A DNA stretch of 64,000 nt from Hyparrhenia diplandra (Eukaryota > Streptophyta > Magnoliopsida > Poales > Poaceae). Position 1 is the stretch's first letter; every line of letters begins with the position of its first letter. Made by a program: the position numbers and the translations under genes. Below, in pieces: positions 1 through 11,194 of this stretch. The stretch is from the NCBI GenBank assembly GCA_015847255.1, contig JADLZK010010875.1:558001-622000 (forward strand), given 5' to 3'. Under the pieces are notes generated by a model that saw only the letters and a program-made list of their open reading frames with translations, was not told where the DNA came from and searched no databases.

Positions 1-180
1 GAGTGGCGCACCGCCGCTGCCGAGAGATGTGAGGAGAGGGCATGACTGATGAAGTGGCGGTCTTTGGGGACGAGGGTGGGGCTAGGGTTTGGGCGTGGCG
101 CTTTTATGTGCTGCAAGGACAACTAGTCTGCCTTTGGGCCGGCTAAAAGGCCAGGGAAGCCCAGGCCTATGTTAAGCTGT
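1..180 (-). other. Possible 5' end of a leftward gene running off the window
   Basis: The first 180 bases are GC-rich compared with the AT-rich DNA that follows. On the minus strand the segment contains AAACCCTAGCCCC, a sequence style common in grass 5' leaders, followed by an ATG at 43-41 that stays open to the window edge. Only 14 codons are visible, so no product can be named. It could equally be unrelated GC-rich sequence. Confidence 0.25.
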
Positions 181-674
181 TAGCTTACATGATTTTTACT
201 CAAAAAAAAAAAAAAAAGCTTACATGATTATAGTCTGGTCCTCATCGAAGTTAAAATTTCTGTTAGTATAATATGGACACACACAGAAAAGAGTGCCTAT
301 TTTCTCCTAAAAAAGAGAAAAGAGTAGGAGTACCTATTTTCAGTCGGTAGCAGCAAAAACGGACAGTAAAATAGTTTACTCTGTCTTTTTTCACATTACT
401 TCTACCGGTTCTTGCGACCCGACATAGAAAATACAATTCCTGTCAGGTGAATGAAAACCGACAGGAATATTTTATTTTAGTTTCCACTAGTTCCTATTGG
501 TTTCCATTCATCCTGATTTTGATCAAATCAACAAACTCTGGATGACGAAAAGGCGGCAGACATCGATCAGCTAGGCAACAACAATCCTCCACTCCAGTAA
601 AACAGAGCATGCGACCAAATAAAAAAAGCAATCAAAATACCTTGGTACCGCAGTGGTTCTACTGGGCATTAAAA
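181..674. other. Intergenic, no gene seen
   Basis: AT-rich sequence with a short poly-A run (about 204-218). No ORF with recognisable protein features, no RNA gene and no clear element ends were seen. Confidence 0.5.
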
Positions 675-860
675 TCTTATCTTACTATTACTAATTGGAG
701 GCTCCAATGGAGGCACCACGTTAATTCTCACCAGAAGCGTTAGAAAAAAAGATAAATTCTAGAAATTCTCACAATAATCAAAAAAATCTGGCCTTTGATT
801 CGGTAGACTCTAATCATCATCAATGATAATAGCCATCGGATCTATTGTAATTTATATAAA

Positions 861-1000
861 AATTACCCACCACTACCATTATTAAAGATATATAAAGTAA
901 CCCCTAATTTTGTGTCTAAATTACCCACCACTGCCATTATTAAAGATATATAAAATAACCCCTAATTTTATGTCTAAATTACCCACCTATGCCATTAGGA
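861..1000. repeat. 58-bp tandem repeat, about 2.5 copies
   Basis: Units beginning AATTACCCACC start at 861, 919 and 977, each followed by a 'CCATTATTAAAGATATATAAA'-like stretch in the first two copies. The third copy is partial and diverges after ATGCCATTA. It lies in the Helitron candidate. Confidence 0.75.
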
Positions 1001-1240
1001 AGGATAATTCAAAAATAAATCACCCACTTCTTTAACGTTGGTAACTCTCAACTAAAAAAGATATATGGTAACTCAAAAAAAAAAGGTCATGCACGTATTT
1101 GTCTTATTTGGAGACGAAGGGCCTGTCATATGTTACTAATTGAGACCTCACCAAGACACGAGTAACTGTATGTAGGTGAAGGTGAATATATAGCTTTGGA
1201 TTCATAAAGTACGTATGATTGGTAGCATGTTTCTCGGAAA

Positions 1241-1815
1241 GATAGCTAGGATGACATGAAATTCTTAGGTCATAAGAGTCAGTCAATCACATTTCCCTTT
1301 GGATTTTCTAATTATGACAAATAGGCTAACAATGCTGAAAAATATCTGTATCCATATTTTTACATCTAATAAAATATCTACCATTATTATTAAAAAAACA
1401 AAAGTTTAAAATAATTTCCTAACATTGCTTCTAAATCACACCATTTTGTAATTACCAAGATAATTAAAAAGAATGCTCAAACTTTGTATTTACTTAGTAA
1501 ATACTCATAGCTAATATAACAAAATAGGGAAGATAGCTAGGATGACATGAAATGCTTATGTGATAAGCGTCAGCCAGTCACATTTCCCTTTGGATTTTCT
1601 AATTACGACAAATAGGCTAACAATGCTGACAAATATTTGTATCCATATTTTTACATCTAATAAAATTTCTACCATTATTATTAAAAAACAAAAGTTTAAA
1701 ATAATTTCCTAACATTGCTTCTAAATTACACCATTTGGTAATTATCAAGACAATTAAAAAGAATGCTCAAGCTTTGTATATACATAGTAAATACTCATAG
1801 CTATTATAACAAAAT
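1241..1815. repeat. 291-bp tandem duplication
   Basis: Two copies (1241-1527 and 1532-1815) both start GATAGCTAGGATGACATGAA and both run through a shared 'CCCTTTGGATTTTCTAATTA' stretch to AATACTCATAGCTA. They differ by scattered substitutions, so the duplication is not very recent. No coding potential is evident. Confidence 0.75.
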
Positions 1816-2991
1816 ATAATTTAAAATACATCCCTAATGATTTTATAAATTATCCACATTTGTAATCTCAAGAGATAATGCAGTGTCCTAAGTTTGCATT
1901 CACCTAATCATATAGACAATTGTGCGATAGATATCTGTATTGATAATATGATGTATTACCTTAATATCTGTATCTACCTCAACCAATATAAAAAATAATC
2001 TCCTAATATTGTGTGATGTGTAAGGGCTAAGATAAATATTTATTTTAGTAACTTATGAAGCATGGAAAGACATTTCAATCGCATTACAATAACATTAGCA
2101 ACTCACCTTGATTTATATGAATATTCCATGATATTTAATAGTTTAGTTTATTATTTTAATGTGTTTACATTTTTGACTGAAATATTCTGCCATAAAAATA
2201 TTAGTAATTTCATTTTGAACAACCTATAATGTGTAAAATAATACTACACCTATAATTATGTAATATAACAAATTTAACATGTTATTGGGTGCATGTTGAG
2301 TTTCATTTTAACATGTTCAAAACAATACTACTAGGACAAAGATTCTTTTTAATAAGAATTAATTTTTAAACAAAATGTAAAGAACACTAGAATTTTACTT
2401 ATCATTTGAAAAAACACAACATCTCAATTAAAAAGTTAAAACGTAAACTATAGATTTATGAGTCACATAAAGGATACAACAAGTCTAGAAGAGCTTATAT
2501 AATATATCTTAACATTAGGTTTCAATTACATACATATCACTTCAAAAAAAAAAGATGAATACTACAAATTCTAACTAAAGATCCCTAATGGAGTCACATG
2601 TTATTGTTGACAAAACCCAAAGGAAAATAAAAAGATCTTAGAAATTCTCTAAAAATCAGCAATATCTGACCATTAATTCGCTATAATCTTATAACCATTG
2701 ATACTAATAGTTGTTGGATCAATTCTATTTTCTAAGTAATTATCTAGCTCTGCTATTGTTTAAACATATAAAGTTACATGTGACTCTGTATTTATATACT
2801 ACCCACCTATGCCATTAAAAATATGATGCAATGTAGACCTAAATTGCATCTAATTATAAATGTACTCCTACTATGATTGATAATCAACATAGCTCAATTT
2901 TTATCTCATTATTAGAAAAAAATAAATACACCCACAAATCTACATCTAAATTAGTCCCTGTTTCATTATTAACTATGTAAGATTAGATTAT

Positions 2992-3141
2992 GGCCCTGTT
3001 TGTTCAATAACTTTTTTAGTCTCTGAAAAAAGTCCACGTAAAAACCAAACCTGAAGGGATTTTTTTCTCTATTAGTCCCTAAAAGTATATCTTGGAGAAA
3101 CTTTTTTTAAAATTCCTAGGAATTTTGAACCAAACATCCCC
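2992..3141. mobile_element. Tourist-like MITE (probable)
   Basis: The 150-bp segment starts GGCCCTGTTTGTTC and ends GAACCAAACATCCCC, which is an imperfect inverted repeat of the kind found at Tourist/PIF-Harbinger MITEs of grasses. No clean target duplication was found. Confidence 0.45.
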
Positions 3142-4140
3142 TAAAGTGAACAATTGTCCGCACCTGCATGCATGAGCAATAAATATATATATGTTTTTCT
3201 TCATCACAATTTTTTTTTTTCAATAATTTCTATTATAGTATGTACTAATAAATTATTTAAAACCATATTAGTAACCATGTCATATAATTTGCTTAGGTTG
3301 TCATTTTACATAAATTTATTTATTTTAACTCAAGTTTTTAGATGTCTATATTGATAGTATAACCCTATATGCACATATAATTTTTGATTAAAAAGGTTCA
3401 ATCGTCTTGAGAATTGTGGAATAGCGACCGGTGGTTTATTTTTTTTTTTTTGTCCCTTTGAGAAAAACTTTAGAGTAAAAACTTGATCATTATTAGGCTT
3501 AGGTATTTAAATTCTCCTGAGGTTAGTATTACGACCCTCATATGAGATATGACTTTAAGCTCTATGACTTAGAGACATGCAGATTTTAAATGGTCAAATG
3601 CTTTTAAGAAAACTACTCAATGACCAAAAATCCTTATTTTAAAAAAAAGTTCTAAAAGAACTATTAATAAAAGATACAATAAATACTAGAGTTTCAACTT
3701 AACATATGGAGAGAGAAAATTTTGTAATAGCCAACAAGATATTTTTTCTAAAAAAAACAAAATTCAAATTCATGATGTCATTAGATCTGTGATGAAACAA
3801 GACCCACTATAATTAATTTTATGGTTTCATACTAATTGCATATTTCAAATGTCACGCATAAGAAAAATATTCACATTGATGAAAAATATATATAGATTAG
3901 TCCCTTCAAAAAACATAATAAAGAAGTTTACGATAACTAGATATAGATTACATAGTATCTATTATGTCTATTGTGTTAGAAAAAAATAAACAAAATAAAA
4001 AATGTGTTAGAAAATCATCAAAGGAAAAATATGTAATTTAACATAAGTAATGTTTTATCAATCAGATGTATTAAGCAACAATTAATGCATATGTGTTCTA
4101 AAAATTCTAACCGTGCGCGAGCATGGGTTGATGAACTAGT

Positions 4141-4598
4141 GAACAAAAAAAGATCCATTTATGGGCGGCACCTAATTAAGTTAGGCCACCAAGGATCATT
4201 TATTTTACAAACTGTGTCTGCCGCACACAAATATACCACTACAACTTGGGCCGGGTAAGATGTGCTTACAAAGAGGAGGTTAATCTTTTCGTCTTTGTGG
4301 AAGGTATTACTCAGAATACCTTGCAATATATGTCACTACCAATATAAGGTTAAAAATGTTAGTTTTTATTTTATTTTTATGAACGGTAGATTTTATTTAG
4401 TTTTTTTATGAGAAGCAACGCCAAAGAAAATTCATATGCATTGTTCGTATGGAGTTCATAGTAAGTAGGTGCCTCCACATCATAGGGTTTCCGTGGAAAC
4501 TGCTTGAGATCACTTTTTTGAAGGCCTGTCAAAGCACAATCAACAGACCAGAAAGGAAACTCTAGCCTACTGGTGGCCCAGTGAAAAACAATCAAGAG
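4141..4598. other. Intergenic, no gene seen
   Basis: Sequence between the Helitron end and the Mutator MITE. A short leftward ORF (4377-4610) has no recognisable features and overlaps the MITE boundary, so it is not called. Confidence 0.45.
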
Positions 4599-4607
4599 CC
4601 CTGAGAG

Positions 4608-4820
4608 CACTCACAATACAAACTCTACCATAAAGTCTAAAAGTATTTATTATCTTGGATACTATGGACTTGGAGTCTAAATAATACTTGGAGTCTTGGT
4701 TTTTTTCTCCTTCTCTCTTCCATAAATATACTGCCACATCAGCGACACATCAGCAAAGTGTAATAAATATGAAACTAATTAATAAGTTTAGACTCTATGG
4801 TAGAGTCTGCATTGTGAGTG
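4608..4820. mobile_element. Mutator-type MITE with 9-bp target duplication
   Basis: A 213-bp element with terminal inverted repeats: CACTCACAATACAAACTCTA at the left and ATTGTGAGTG at the right, with matching internal sequence (ACTCTACCATAAAGTCT against AGACTCTATGGTAGAGT). It is flanked by CCCTGAGAG (4599-4607) and CCCTGAAAG (4821-4829), an 8/9 match. The 9-bp duplication points to a Mutator-family transposase as mobiliser. It has no coding capacity. Confidence 0.8.
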
Positions 4821-4829
4821 CCCTGAAAG

Positions 4830-5279
4830 GAAACTCTTGCCTCCATATGGCCCAATCAAACAGTGATGTGCAGTAATTATAGTGGCTCGGCTAAAAAAAG
4901 GTAATCACGGTGGCAGGGCAGGCCATGATAGTCAAACTACCATGACGAAGAAATGTTTTTCTTAACCTATTTAAGTGCTAGTTTGGTAGGGTTCTGAATC
5001 TGACTCTAGCTCTTAATGTCAAGCATCTTCTTTGTTAGAGCTAAAGTCAGAAAAAAATTGTCAAAAAGTGACTTAGGTATACATTACAATTTCTGTCGAG
5101 TCTATGAACCGAAGAGCTAGAAGAGTTATGTTTTGCGGCTCCACATATAGTAAAAACTTCTCTCGGACTCCTATAGGCTTTTTTTTTTTTTTTTTTTTTT
5201 TTGCGATAAGGAAAATTCTATTTATACTAAAGCAAGTTAGATTGGTAGGGCTTTGACTGAAGCTGCTCCGGAACCCTTG
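4830..5279. other. Intergenic with long poly-T
   Basis: Contains a T run of about 24 bases (5179-5202). No gene was seen. Confidence 0.45.
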
Positions 5280-5590
5280 CCAAATGACTCATAAATCGCT
5301 TATTTAAGTAAGAGCATCTCAGACAGTTGCTCTTAATGCCACTTTCTAAGTTCTCATTTGGAGAGCTATTCCAATAAAAATCCTCTCTATGTCTCTCTCC
5401 ATCCTTTGACAATTTCTTTAATATCAAGTTTGGCACTTTGGAGAGCCAGCTTCACTTTCAATCTTTGTATAAGCGAGAAAGCGATAATAGAGGATGAGAA
5501 TATTTTGATATCTAGTAAAAAAAAAAATATTGGTGAGGAGAATTTTCTTTCAACAAAATCTCTAATCCCATCAATACACAATTATTACAA
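5280..5590. repeat. Partial copy of the 16.3-kb repeat (copy A)
   Basis: Sequence from 'GACTCATAAATCGCTTATTT' through 'GAGAGCTATTCCAATAAAAA' to 'CCATCAATACACAAT' is a diverged match of 16,275-16,552. The first 70 bases also match 9,293-9,355. The 'AAGAGCATCTC' start resembles ends of common grass MITEs, so this may be a mobile unit of its own. Confidence 0.6.
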
Positions 5591-5682
5591 ATATATTGAT
5601 ATCAATCCTTCTTCATGTATGTACCTCTTGATTGCGTGATACAATCATTACAGTATAAACCAAGATAAATAGATGACATAGC

Positions 5683-5786
5683 ACTTGTGTGCCTACCACA
5701 CTTATGCCTATCTGTACTCATGGATTATTATGGATTTAGGGCTACCACACTTGTGTGCCTACCTCACTTATGCCTATCTGTGCTCA
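5683..5786. repeat. 38-bp direct repeat
   Basis: ACTTGTGTGCCTACC(A/T)CACTTATGCCTATCTGT occurs at 5683 and 5749, separated by 28 bases. No function is known. Confidence 0.7.
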
Positions 5787-5787
5787 C

Positions 5788-5947
5788 CTACAGATATCAC
5801 GGAGCATCTTTAACCTCCTCTTCCAATGGAGCTTAGTTTTTGTGCTTTTGAGTGAATCAAACTATACAAAGAACCCACTTCCATGTACTCGGTGACTAGG
5901 GATAAGTGAGGAGGCTTCATGCATGCACCAAGAAAGAGTATATATGA
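5788..5947 (-). pseudogene. Captured exon of a Raf-like protein kinase
   Basis: On the minus strand an internal exon can be read, bounded by an acceptor (CTGCAG just upstream at 5953-5948) and a donor (GTGAGC at 5787-5782). Its peptide contains FLGACMKPPHLSLVTEYMEV and then GSLYSLIHSKAQK, which fits subdomains IV-V of plant Raf-like MAPKKK/dual-specificity kinases. The reading then slips frame at about 5825, after which KRRLKMLRDIC can be read. No other kinase exons (glycine loop, HRD, DFG) are recognisable nearby, so this is an isolated gene fragment, probably carried by a transposon. Family assignment is good; the exact parent gene is unknown. Confidence 0.7.
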
Positions 5948-6039
5948 CTGCAGTCCAAAGCACCATAAAAATGACTGTGTGTGCCACACATGTGAAATTC
6001 CCTTGGGTGGCACATTAGGCCACATACACGCCAGAATTC

Positions 6040-6530
6040 GTGCCATGCCATGCCGACTTCGGTGACTGGATGATACATGCCTGGCTACCCCTGTTCATGT
6101 CTGTGCCAATATATGCTCGTCGCCCTGACCCTGCACTACCCACCAGTACACAGGAGAAGCACCCATCGGCATTGGCTGAGCTCGAGTCGATGCTGGCCAC
6201 CACCAAGGGGGATCGAAGCAGATTGTTATGTTCCTCGATGACGACGACACTCTGTCACCGATCGTCTAGGGCCCTGACAACGCTATTATGTCCGAGGAGG
6301 TCAGTCAACAAACATCATTTTGTGTGTGTTTTTCAGTGCAATGAGTGGATGTGGACAGGCGTAGGAATATATATAGCAGGGCGTGCTCTAATTTGGCATA
6401 ATAGGCACGCATGGTCCAGGCTAGCTAGTTACCTTTCATTTTATTTTCTGTGGCATGCCACATATGCAAGATGCGGTGAGAGGCATGGCCGAGCACTTCC
6501 TGATAGCAATCGTGAGCAGGAGGTGTAGAG
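6040..6530 (+). other. Open stretch of unknown origin, possible captured coding DNA
   Basis: A 162-codon open frame (6040-6528) lies beside the kinase fragment. It includes codons for ARRPDPALPTSTQEKHPSAL, which look like ordinary protein sequence, but the rest is Trp/Cys/His-rich and unlike a folded protein. The minus strand is also open over part of it. I do not recognise a family and do not call it a gene. It may be another captured fragment. Confidence 0.25.
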
Positions 6531-7063
6531 ATAGGGTACATTCCAATTTTCTCAATCTATCACCTTTTGCCTCTGTATCTCTTATATGCCTTTCCTAAAG
6601 GTTTCAGAGGGCTAAGGTCGTTGGTCTACTTCCAAAGACAATCTGCTGATTGCGTGCCCTAGCTAAAATTCCAAATTCATGCTTGAGGATCTCAATTTTT
6701 GCTGATGTATGACTTCTATAGAATATGTTCCTTGGGATTTGCTCGCCATTAATTTCTCATTCTCCTTTATTTTATTTTTGCACATTGTAACCTTCATTAT
6801 GCACTCCATATTAATTGTGCTTTTTTCCCCTTACTTCTACACTTGCTCTATTCTCTATCTTTGTAGACAAAAAAATACTCTGTATACCTTTTTTTTGCCA
6901 TGGGGATCAAGAGTACCAAAGATCAATTGGTTGCACAATGTTTTTGCCTATGCCACTCATATTGGTTTGTCAAACTCTCAAGTGGTCAAATTGGTAGTAC
7001 TGACCTACCAAAATCATGATCCATGGAAGGCAAGAAAGGCAATGGCTTCCTTTCTACAAAGAT

Positions 7064-7195
7064 ATGATGGCCAAGAAGGCAGAGAACGACAAAGCAAAGA
7101 AGGCCAAGAAGGCACAGAAGGACAAGGCGAAGAAGGACAAGAAGGCACAGAAGGACAAGGCGAAGAAGTCCCATCTTTGGCTCCTTCTATGCTAG
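7064..7195 (+). CDS. Short lysine-rich ORF with 33-bp repeats
   Basis: A 43-codon ORF from tandem ATGs at 7064/7067 to TAG at 7193-7195 encodes a very basic peptide with repeats of the type KKAQKDKAKKDKKAQKDKAK and a hydrophobic tail LWLLLC. The repeat unit is 33 bp (GGCACAG at about 7111 and 7144). The composition resembles histone H1-like or other basic tails, but no family can be assigned. The last part matches 10,455-10,490 in the PIF/Harbinger element, so the ORF sits in transposon-derived DNA and may not be a working gene. Confidence 0.25.
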   Translation: MMAKKAENDKAKKAKKAQKDKAKKDKKAQKDKAKKSHLWLLLC

Positions 7196-7462
7196 CATCT
7201 TTGTGAGTGATGATAGTTCCCCTACCTTTTGTTGATTTTCTCTCTCAACATCAAGTTGGAAGTTCCACTTGCCACCATGCTTTCCTCTCGGATTTCATAC
7301 GTTGCTAATTTATATGTAATAATTGCTTGTTAGTTGGTAGTCTAGTTTCTTTGCATTTGTGTGCTTACCGCACTAATACGTATCATACATTCCAAAGCCT
7401 ACCTAGCACCAGAGTGTGTTTGGTTGTCTGGCTTGTTTTGATACAATCACCTCTTCTACAAA
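7160..7462 (+). repeat. Rearranged fragment of the 9.5-10.8 kb element
   Basis: 7160-7415 matches 10,455-10,690 (shared: CCTTCTATGCTAGCATCT, 'CATCAAGTTGGAAGT', 'CATTCCAAAGCCTACCTAGC'). Directly after CACCAGAG it continues with the start of the same element, GTGTGTTTGGTTGTCTGG through CACCTCTTCTACAAA, matching 9,510-9,560. A 3' part is therefore joined to a 5' end at a shared GAG. Confidence 0.65.
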
Positions 7463-9360
7463 ACTGCAAACATGGTTCCATAACCTGTTACAGAATAGTA
7501 TGTAGGAACGCCATTATGTTGCATGGCAGAAGAAATAAGTAACCCTTTTAGACATGCACAGAGAAGAAATATGTAGTCCCTTTATTGCCTAATAACATAT
7601 AAGCGGTACAGATGTGTGTATATGTCAACTTGACCAAAACATAGCGCTGTTAGATATAAATAACACAAACAAAATAGGTAAACTAACGCTAAGCCGTTGA
7701 ATACCATCAACATCATTTTGTTTATTTGATCGTAGCATTTTCATAAGCATTGAACTAATAGTTTAATCACCTTGATAAGCCTTCACCTGGTTCCCAACAA
7801 GGAGAACATTAATTGTCTTAGCTTCAGCATCACTGTACACCTGGGCACAACATAAAAAGGGAATCATCAATAGGATAGAAAAATAGAAACTACTAAAATT
7901 TTCAAGCACCCATAGTATGGCAAAAAAATGCAGAGGGATTTTTTTTTATAGAAAACTCGATCCTGGAGGTACTTTGGTGCTCTCAAACTTCAATCTAGCA
8001 ATGTAAAATATACAATACTTATAATAATCTAACATTAGTAAGTAGCAGAAATAGAAATCATATAGGGTACTAGACCTATGATTTATTTTGCACTACTTTT
8101 ACACAATAAACATAGAAGTTTCCTTTCTACATGGGACAGACATAGTGGTGCTCCGACGAAAAGAAAGGAACAAGGACAACACAGTAGTGCACATACGTTG
8201 AAAAAAAAATACATGTCCATCAGTGAGAGCTTACCCAGTACAAAGAGAACTGGTGAGCAGACCGATGGATCCAGTCACGGGGGCACTAGATCAGAACACT
8301 CCAATGGTGAGATGGGCAAATCCAGTCATGTAGGCACCAGATTTAGTCGAGTTGCTGGAGCAAACACTAGAGCACATAGAAAAGGGAAGTTGGAGAGAGG
8401 GAGAGAGAGAGCTAGGCAAGCATGAGATAGAAGAAGCCTGGACGCAGAGAGTCACTACCCTGTCGCACCCACCTCTAGAGCCCACCTGCGCCGCACCACC
8501 GCTCAAGTGCGCGCACTTGCCCCCCGAAACACCGCACCGGGGCCCGGGGCGCTGCACCGCCCGCGTCAAGGTGCGCTCCCGCACCATGTCGCCGTTGAGG
8601 TGGGTCGCTCACCCGCACCGCCGCGCTGGGTTAGGGAACTCGCCCGCGCCACTACACTGCCACGCCGGTGGAGGCGTAGGGAGCAAGGCACCCTGGAGGA
8701 CGTAGGGATGCGGTGAGGGTTGGGTAGGGTTTCTCAAGTGTTTTTATTTGGGACATGATGTATCTTGGTCATCTGTTTTGATCGAATGGCCAAGCTTGTG
8801 GCTGGGTATTGTTTGGGCTGAATGTATTGCTTATTTAGAGCCCTACTTGGCCCAATATTTTTTTTCCATTTTAGACCATATATGTGCCATATAAATATAC
8901 ATTGAGTATAAAACGAATTCAAATGAAAATGTGGTCGACTATAAAGTTTTAGAACCTATTGAGATCTTCAACTTTCATTTTAGTCATTTCCCCATCCAAA
9001 TTTATTTGTACTATTTAAAATTTGAATACCAAATTTTAGGAATTCAAATAGATTATTGGGGTAATAAATGATTTCAGATGAAAAAATTATCAAAAAACAA
9101 AGTTGTATAATGACCTACCACTTCTATTTTGATCATTTTTTCACGTGACTTTGTTAGCACAATTCAAATTTTGAATTTTAAAATATTAGAACTTCGAACA
9201 AAATTTTGAGATACTAAGTAATTTCAAATGGAAAAAAATAATGTACATAGAAGTTAAACAACTCATCGATATCTATCACAAGCCTTGGCAATGAGTCATA
9301 AATCGCTAATTTAAGTAAGAGCATCTCGGGCAATTGCACTTAAACCCATTTTCTATTTGG
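7462..9360. repeat. Duplicated segment, copy B, with gene relic
   Basis: Aligns with 13,351-16,340 over nearly its whole length. Landmarks are 'AACTGCAAACATGGTTCCAT', 'CCTTCACCTGGTTCCCAACA', a GC-rich block (8460-8710) and an AT-rich tail. On the minus strand 7845-7760 reads like a terminal exon: after an AG acceptor it encodes VYSDAEAKTINVLLVGNQ, continues through VKAYQGD, and meets a stop. The GC-rich block could be its 5' exon. I do not recognise the protein. The unit looks like a captured or decayed leftward gene. Confidence 0.65.
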
Positions 9361-9508
9361 GCGTGACATAGGTCATCTACGGTGTGTTTAGTTCGTTTCC
9401 TAGACAATACTAGCGAGTAAAACTAAGACAAGCTACACCAAGCTTGTCCCTAGCAAGCCAAGATGGACTTGTTTGGTTGTAGGCGCTATCTAAGCCTGCC
9501 TAGACTTA

Positions 9509-10773
9509 GAGTGTGTTTGGTTGTCTAGCTTGTTTTGATACAGTCACCTCTTCTACAAATCGGTAAAGTAAACCCTTTGTGGCATTTCGTCCAACAAGTG
9601 GATGCTACCCATGGCGACTGTGAGAAGCAAGGCGAGTAGTGAGAAGGCAAGAATGACAAGAAAGTTGAAGAAGCACATGCAACAGATCTTGTGGTCCACA
9701 ACCTTGGTCACCCTCACAGAGGACCCCACACACCACTCCCGGAGACCATCATGCCCCATCACACTAGGCCTCCACGGTAGCGCCGGGCATGATATGGGGC
9801 CTCACTCTCCCCCCAGCGAATCCCGACATCCGGTGTGATGAACTTCCAATGCGAGATACTCGGTGGTCTTATGTGACCTGCCCTCCCCCTTCTCCTCCAA
9901 ATCGAAGTACTCGACGACATAGCTAATGTCATCGATGACAAATCTCACCATGTGGCGGGGAACTATGACTCACCGAACCCATCTTATTCCCTCACCGCCT
10001 GGAGCTTGGCCTCAACCTCGTAGACCCTGACCGTGTGGTTGGGGCACACAATCATGGTGTCCCAAGATGGGATCTAGTCATCGTAAACCAGTTGTGGTAG
10101 AAGCAGATAAGGCCCAGCAGGAACTCAATGACCTAGTGGGTGATGGGGAACACGATGGTGACCCGATGACATTGGAGGTGGACACAATGATGCCCGATCA
10201 CAACTCATCATTGTCGAACACCTCGGCGATGTCATGCGTGCGTAAAACCACGCGGAGAGGTGACACGAAAGTGACGGGCATGGGTCAAAGTGGGATGTCA
10301 CGAAGGGCTCCATGAGCACGCCTTCAACAACAGCGGCGAGGTGGTGCATGTACTTGTCGGTGTGCCACATCGGGTGGCCTCGAACCAAGACCCATGGAAG
10401 CCATCGTTGTCGACGCGGACCTTGACCTCGGTGCTGCAAGGCAAGGCAAAGAAGGCCCATCTTTGCCTCCTTCCATGCTAGCATCTATGTGACCGATGGT
10501 AGTTCCCCTACTTACAATTGATTTTAACATCAAGTTGGAAGTGTCACTTGCCACCATGCTTACCTCTCGGTTGTCATACATTGCTAATTTATTTATAATA
10601 ATTGCTTGTTATTTGGTAGGCTAGATGCTTTGCATTTGTGTGCTACTGCAACATGTCATACATTCCAAAGCCTACCTAGCACCAGAGCCTGAGACCCCCC
10701 TACAAGCAACCAAATAGCCAAAAAATAGCTCTAGGAACCTAGCTTGGGAATAGCCACCCAATCAAACACACCC
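9509..10773. mobile_element. PIF/Harbinger-type non-autonomous element with cargo
   Basis: Terminal inverted repeats GAGTGTGTTTGGTTGTCTAG (left) and the complement of GGGTGTGTTTGATTGGGTGG (right) are flanked by TTA at 9506-9508 and 10,774-10,776, the target duplication typical of PIF/Harbinger and Tourist elements. At 1,265 bp it is far larger than a MITE. The middle (about 9,600-10,480) is GC-rich with long open frames on both strands, which suggests acquired gene sequence. No transposase (DDE) or Myb-like ORF is recognisable. A rearranged fragment of the element lies at 7160-7462. Confidence 0.6.
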
Positions 10774-10855
10774 TTAGTTATATATTTTGCTGGTTAGGCT
10801 AACTTTACGGTCGTGTTCCTACCACACATATGCTTGTGTTGTAAACACAAATTAA

Positions 10856-11191
10856 GGCCCCATTTGGTAGGACTTTTCCAGAGGCTTTGGGTGTTGTTTG
10901 GAGCCGTTTTGTGCCAAATGGGGTAAACAAAACGGCTTCATCCAGGGAGCCCATTAAATTGTGCTCTCATAGAAATTTGATGTGAAATGGAGTTAAAAAT
11001 ATTGGCTTCACCCAACTTCACCTCATCCTACATGGTGTTATGTGAGATCTTGTTTTAAGGCACTCTATATGTGGAGCAATTTTGCTAAATGATTTACCAA
11101 AACAGCTACAGCTCTACCGATGGAGCTATTCATTGTGCTAAAGCCCCAAAAATGGTTTGAATAGTGAAGTGGAGCAGTGTCAAACAGGGCC
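10856..11191. mobile_element. Tourist-like MITE, TAA target duplication
   Basis: A 336-bp element with GGCCCCATTTGGTAGGACT at the left and a complementary right end (GGCCCTGTTTGACACTGCT on the minus strand), flanked by TAA at 10,853-10,855 and 11,192-11,194. Confidence 0.75.
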
Positions 11192-11194
11192 TAA

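Larger units (their letters stand above)
675..4139 (+). mobile_element. Probable non-autonomous Helitron
   Basis: The right end has the Helitron signature. A 6-bp stem hairpin with loop GCGA (CCGTGC...GCATGG, 4111-4126) lies about 9 bases before CTAG at 4136-4139, which is followed by T. The left end is placed at a TC preceded by A (675, or 680) in a TCTTACTATTACTAATTGG context that resembles grass Helitron starts. The interior is AT-rich with tandem repeats and no Rep/helicase coding. Sequence around 700-990 recurs in diverged form at about 2565-2830, so the 5' region appears duplicated inside the element. The 3' end is well supported; the 5' end is inferred. Confidence 0.5.

Noticed and set aside
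6709..7206. 165-codon rightward open frame ending in Glu/Gly repeats
   Set aside because: Most of it is AT-derived hydrophobic text, and the end is the 33-bp repeat read in a different frame from the lysine-rich ORF.
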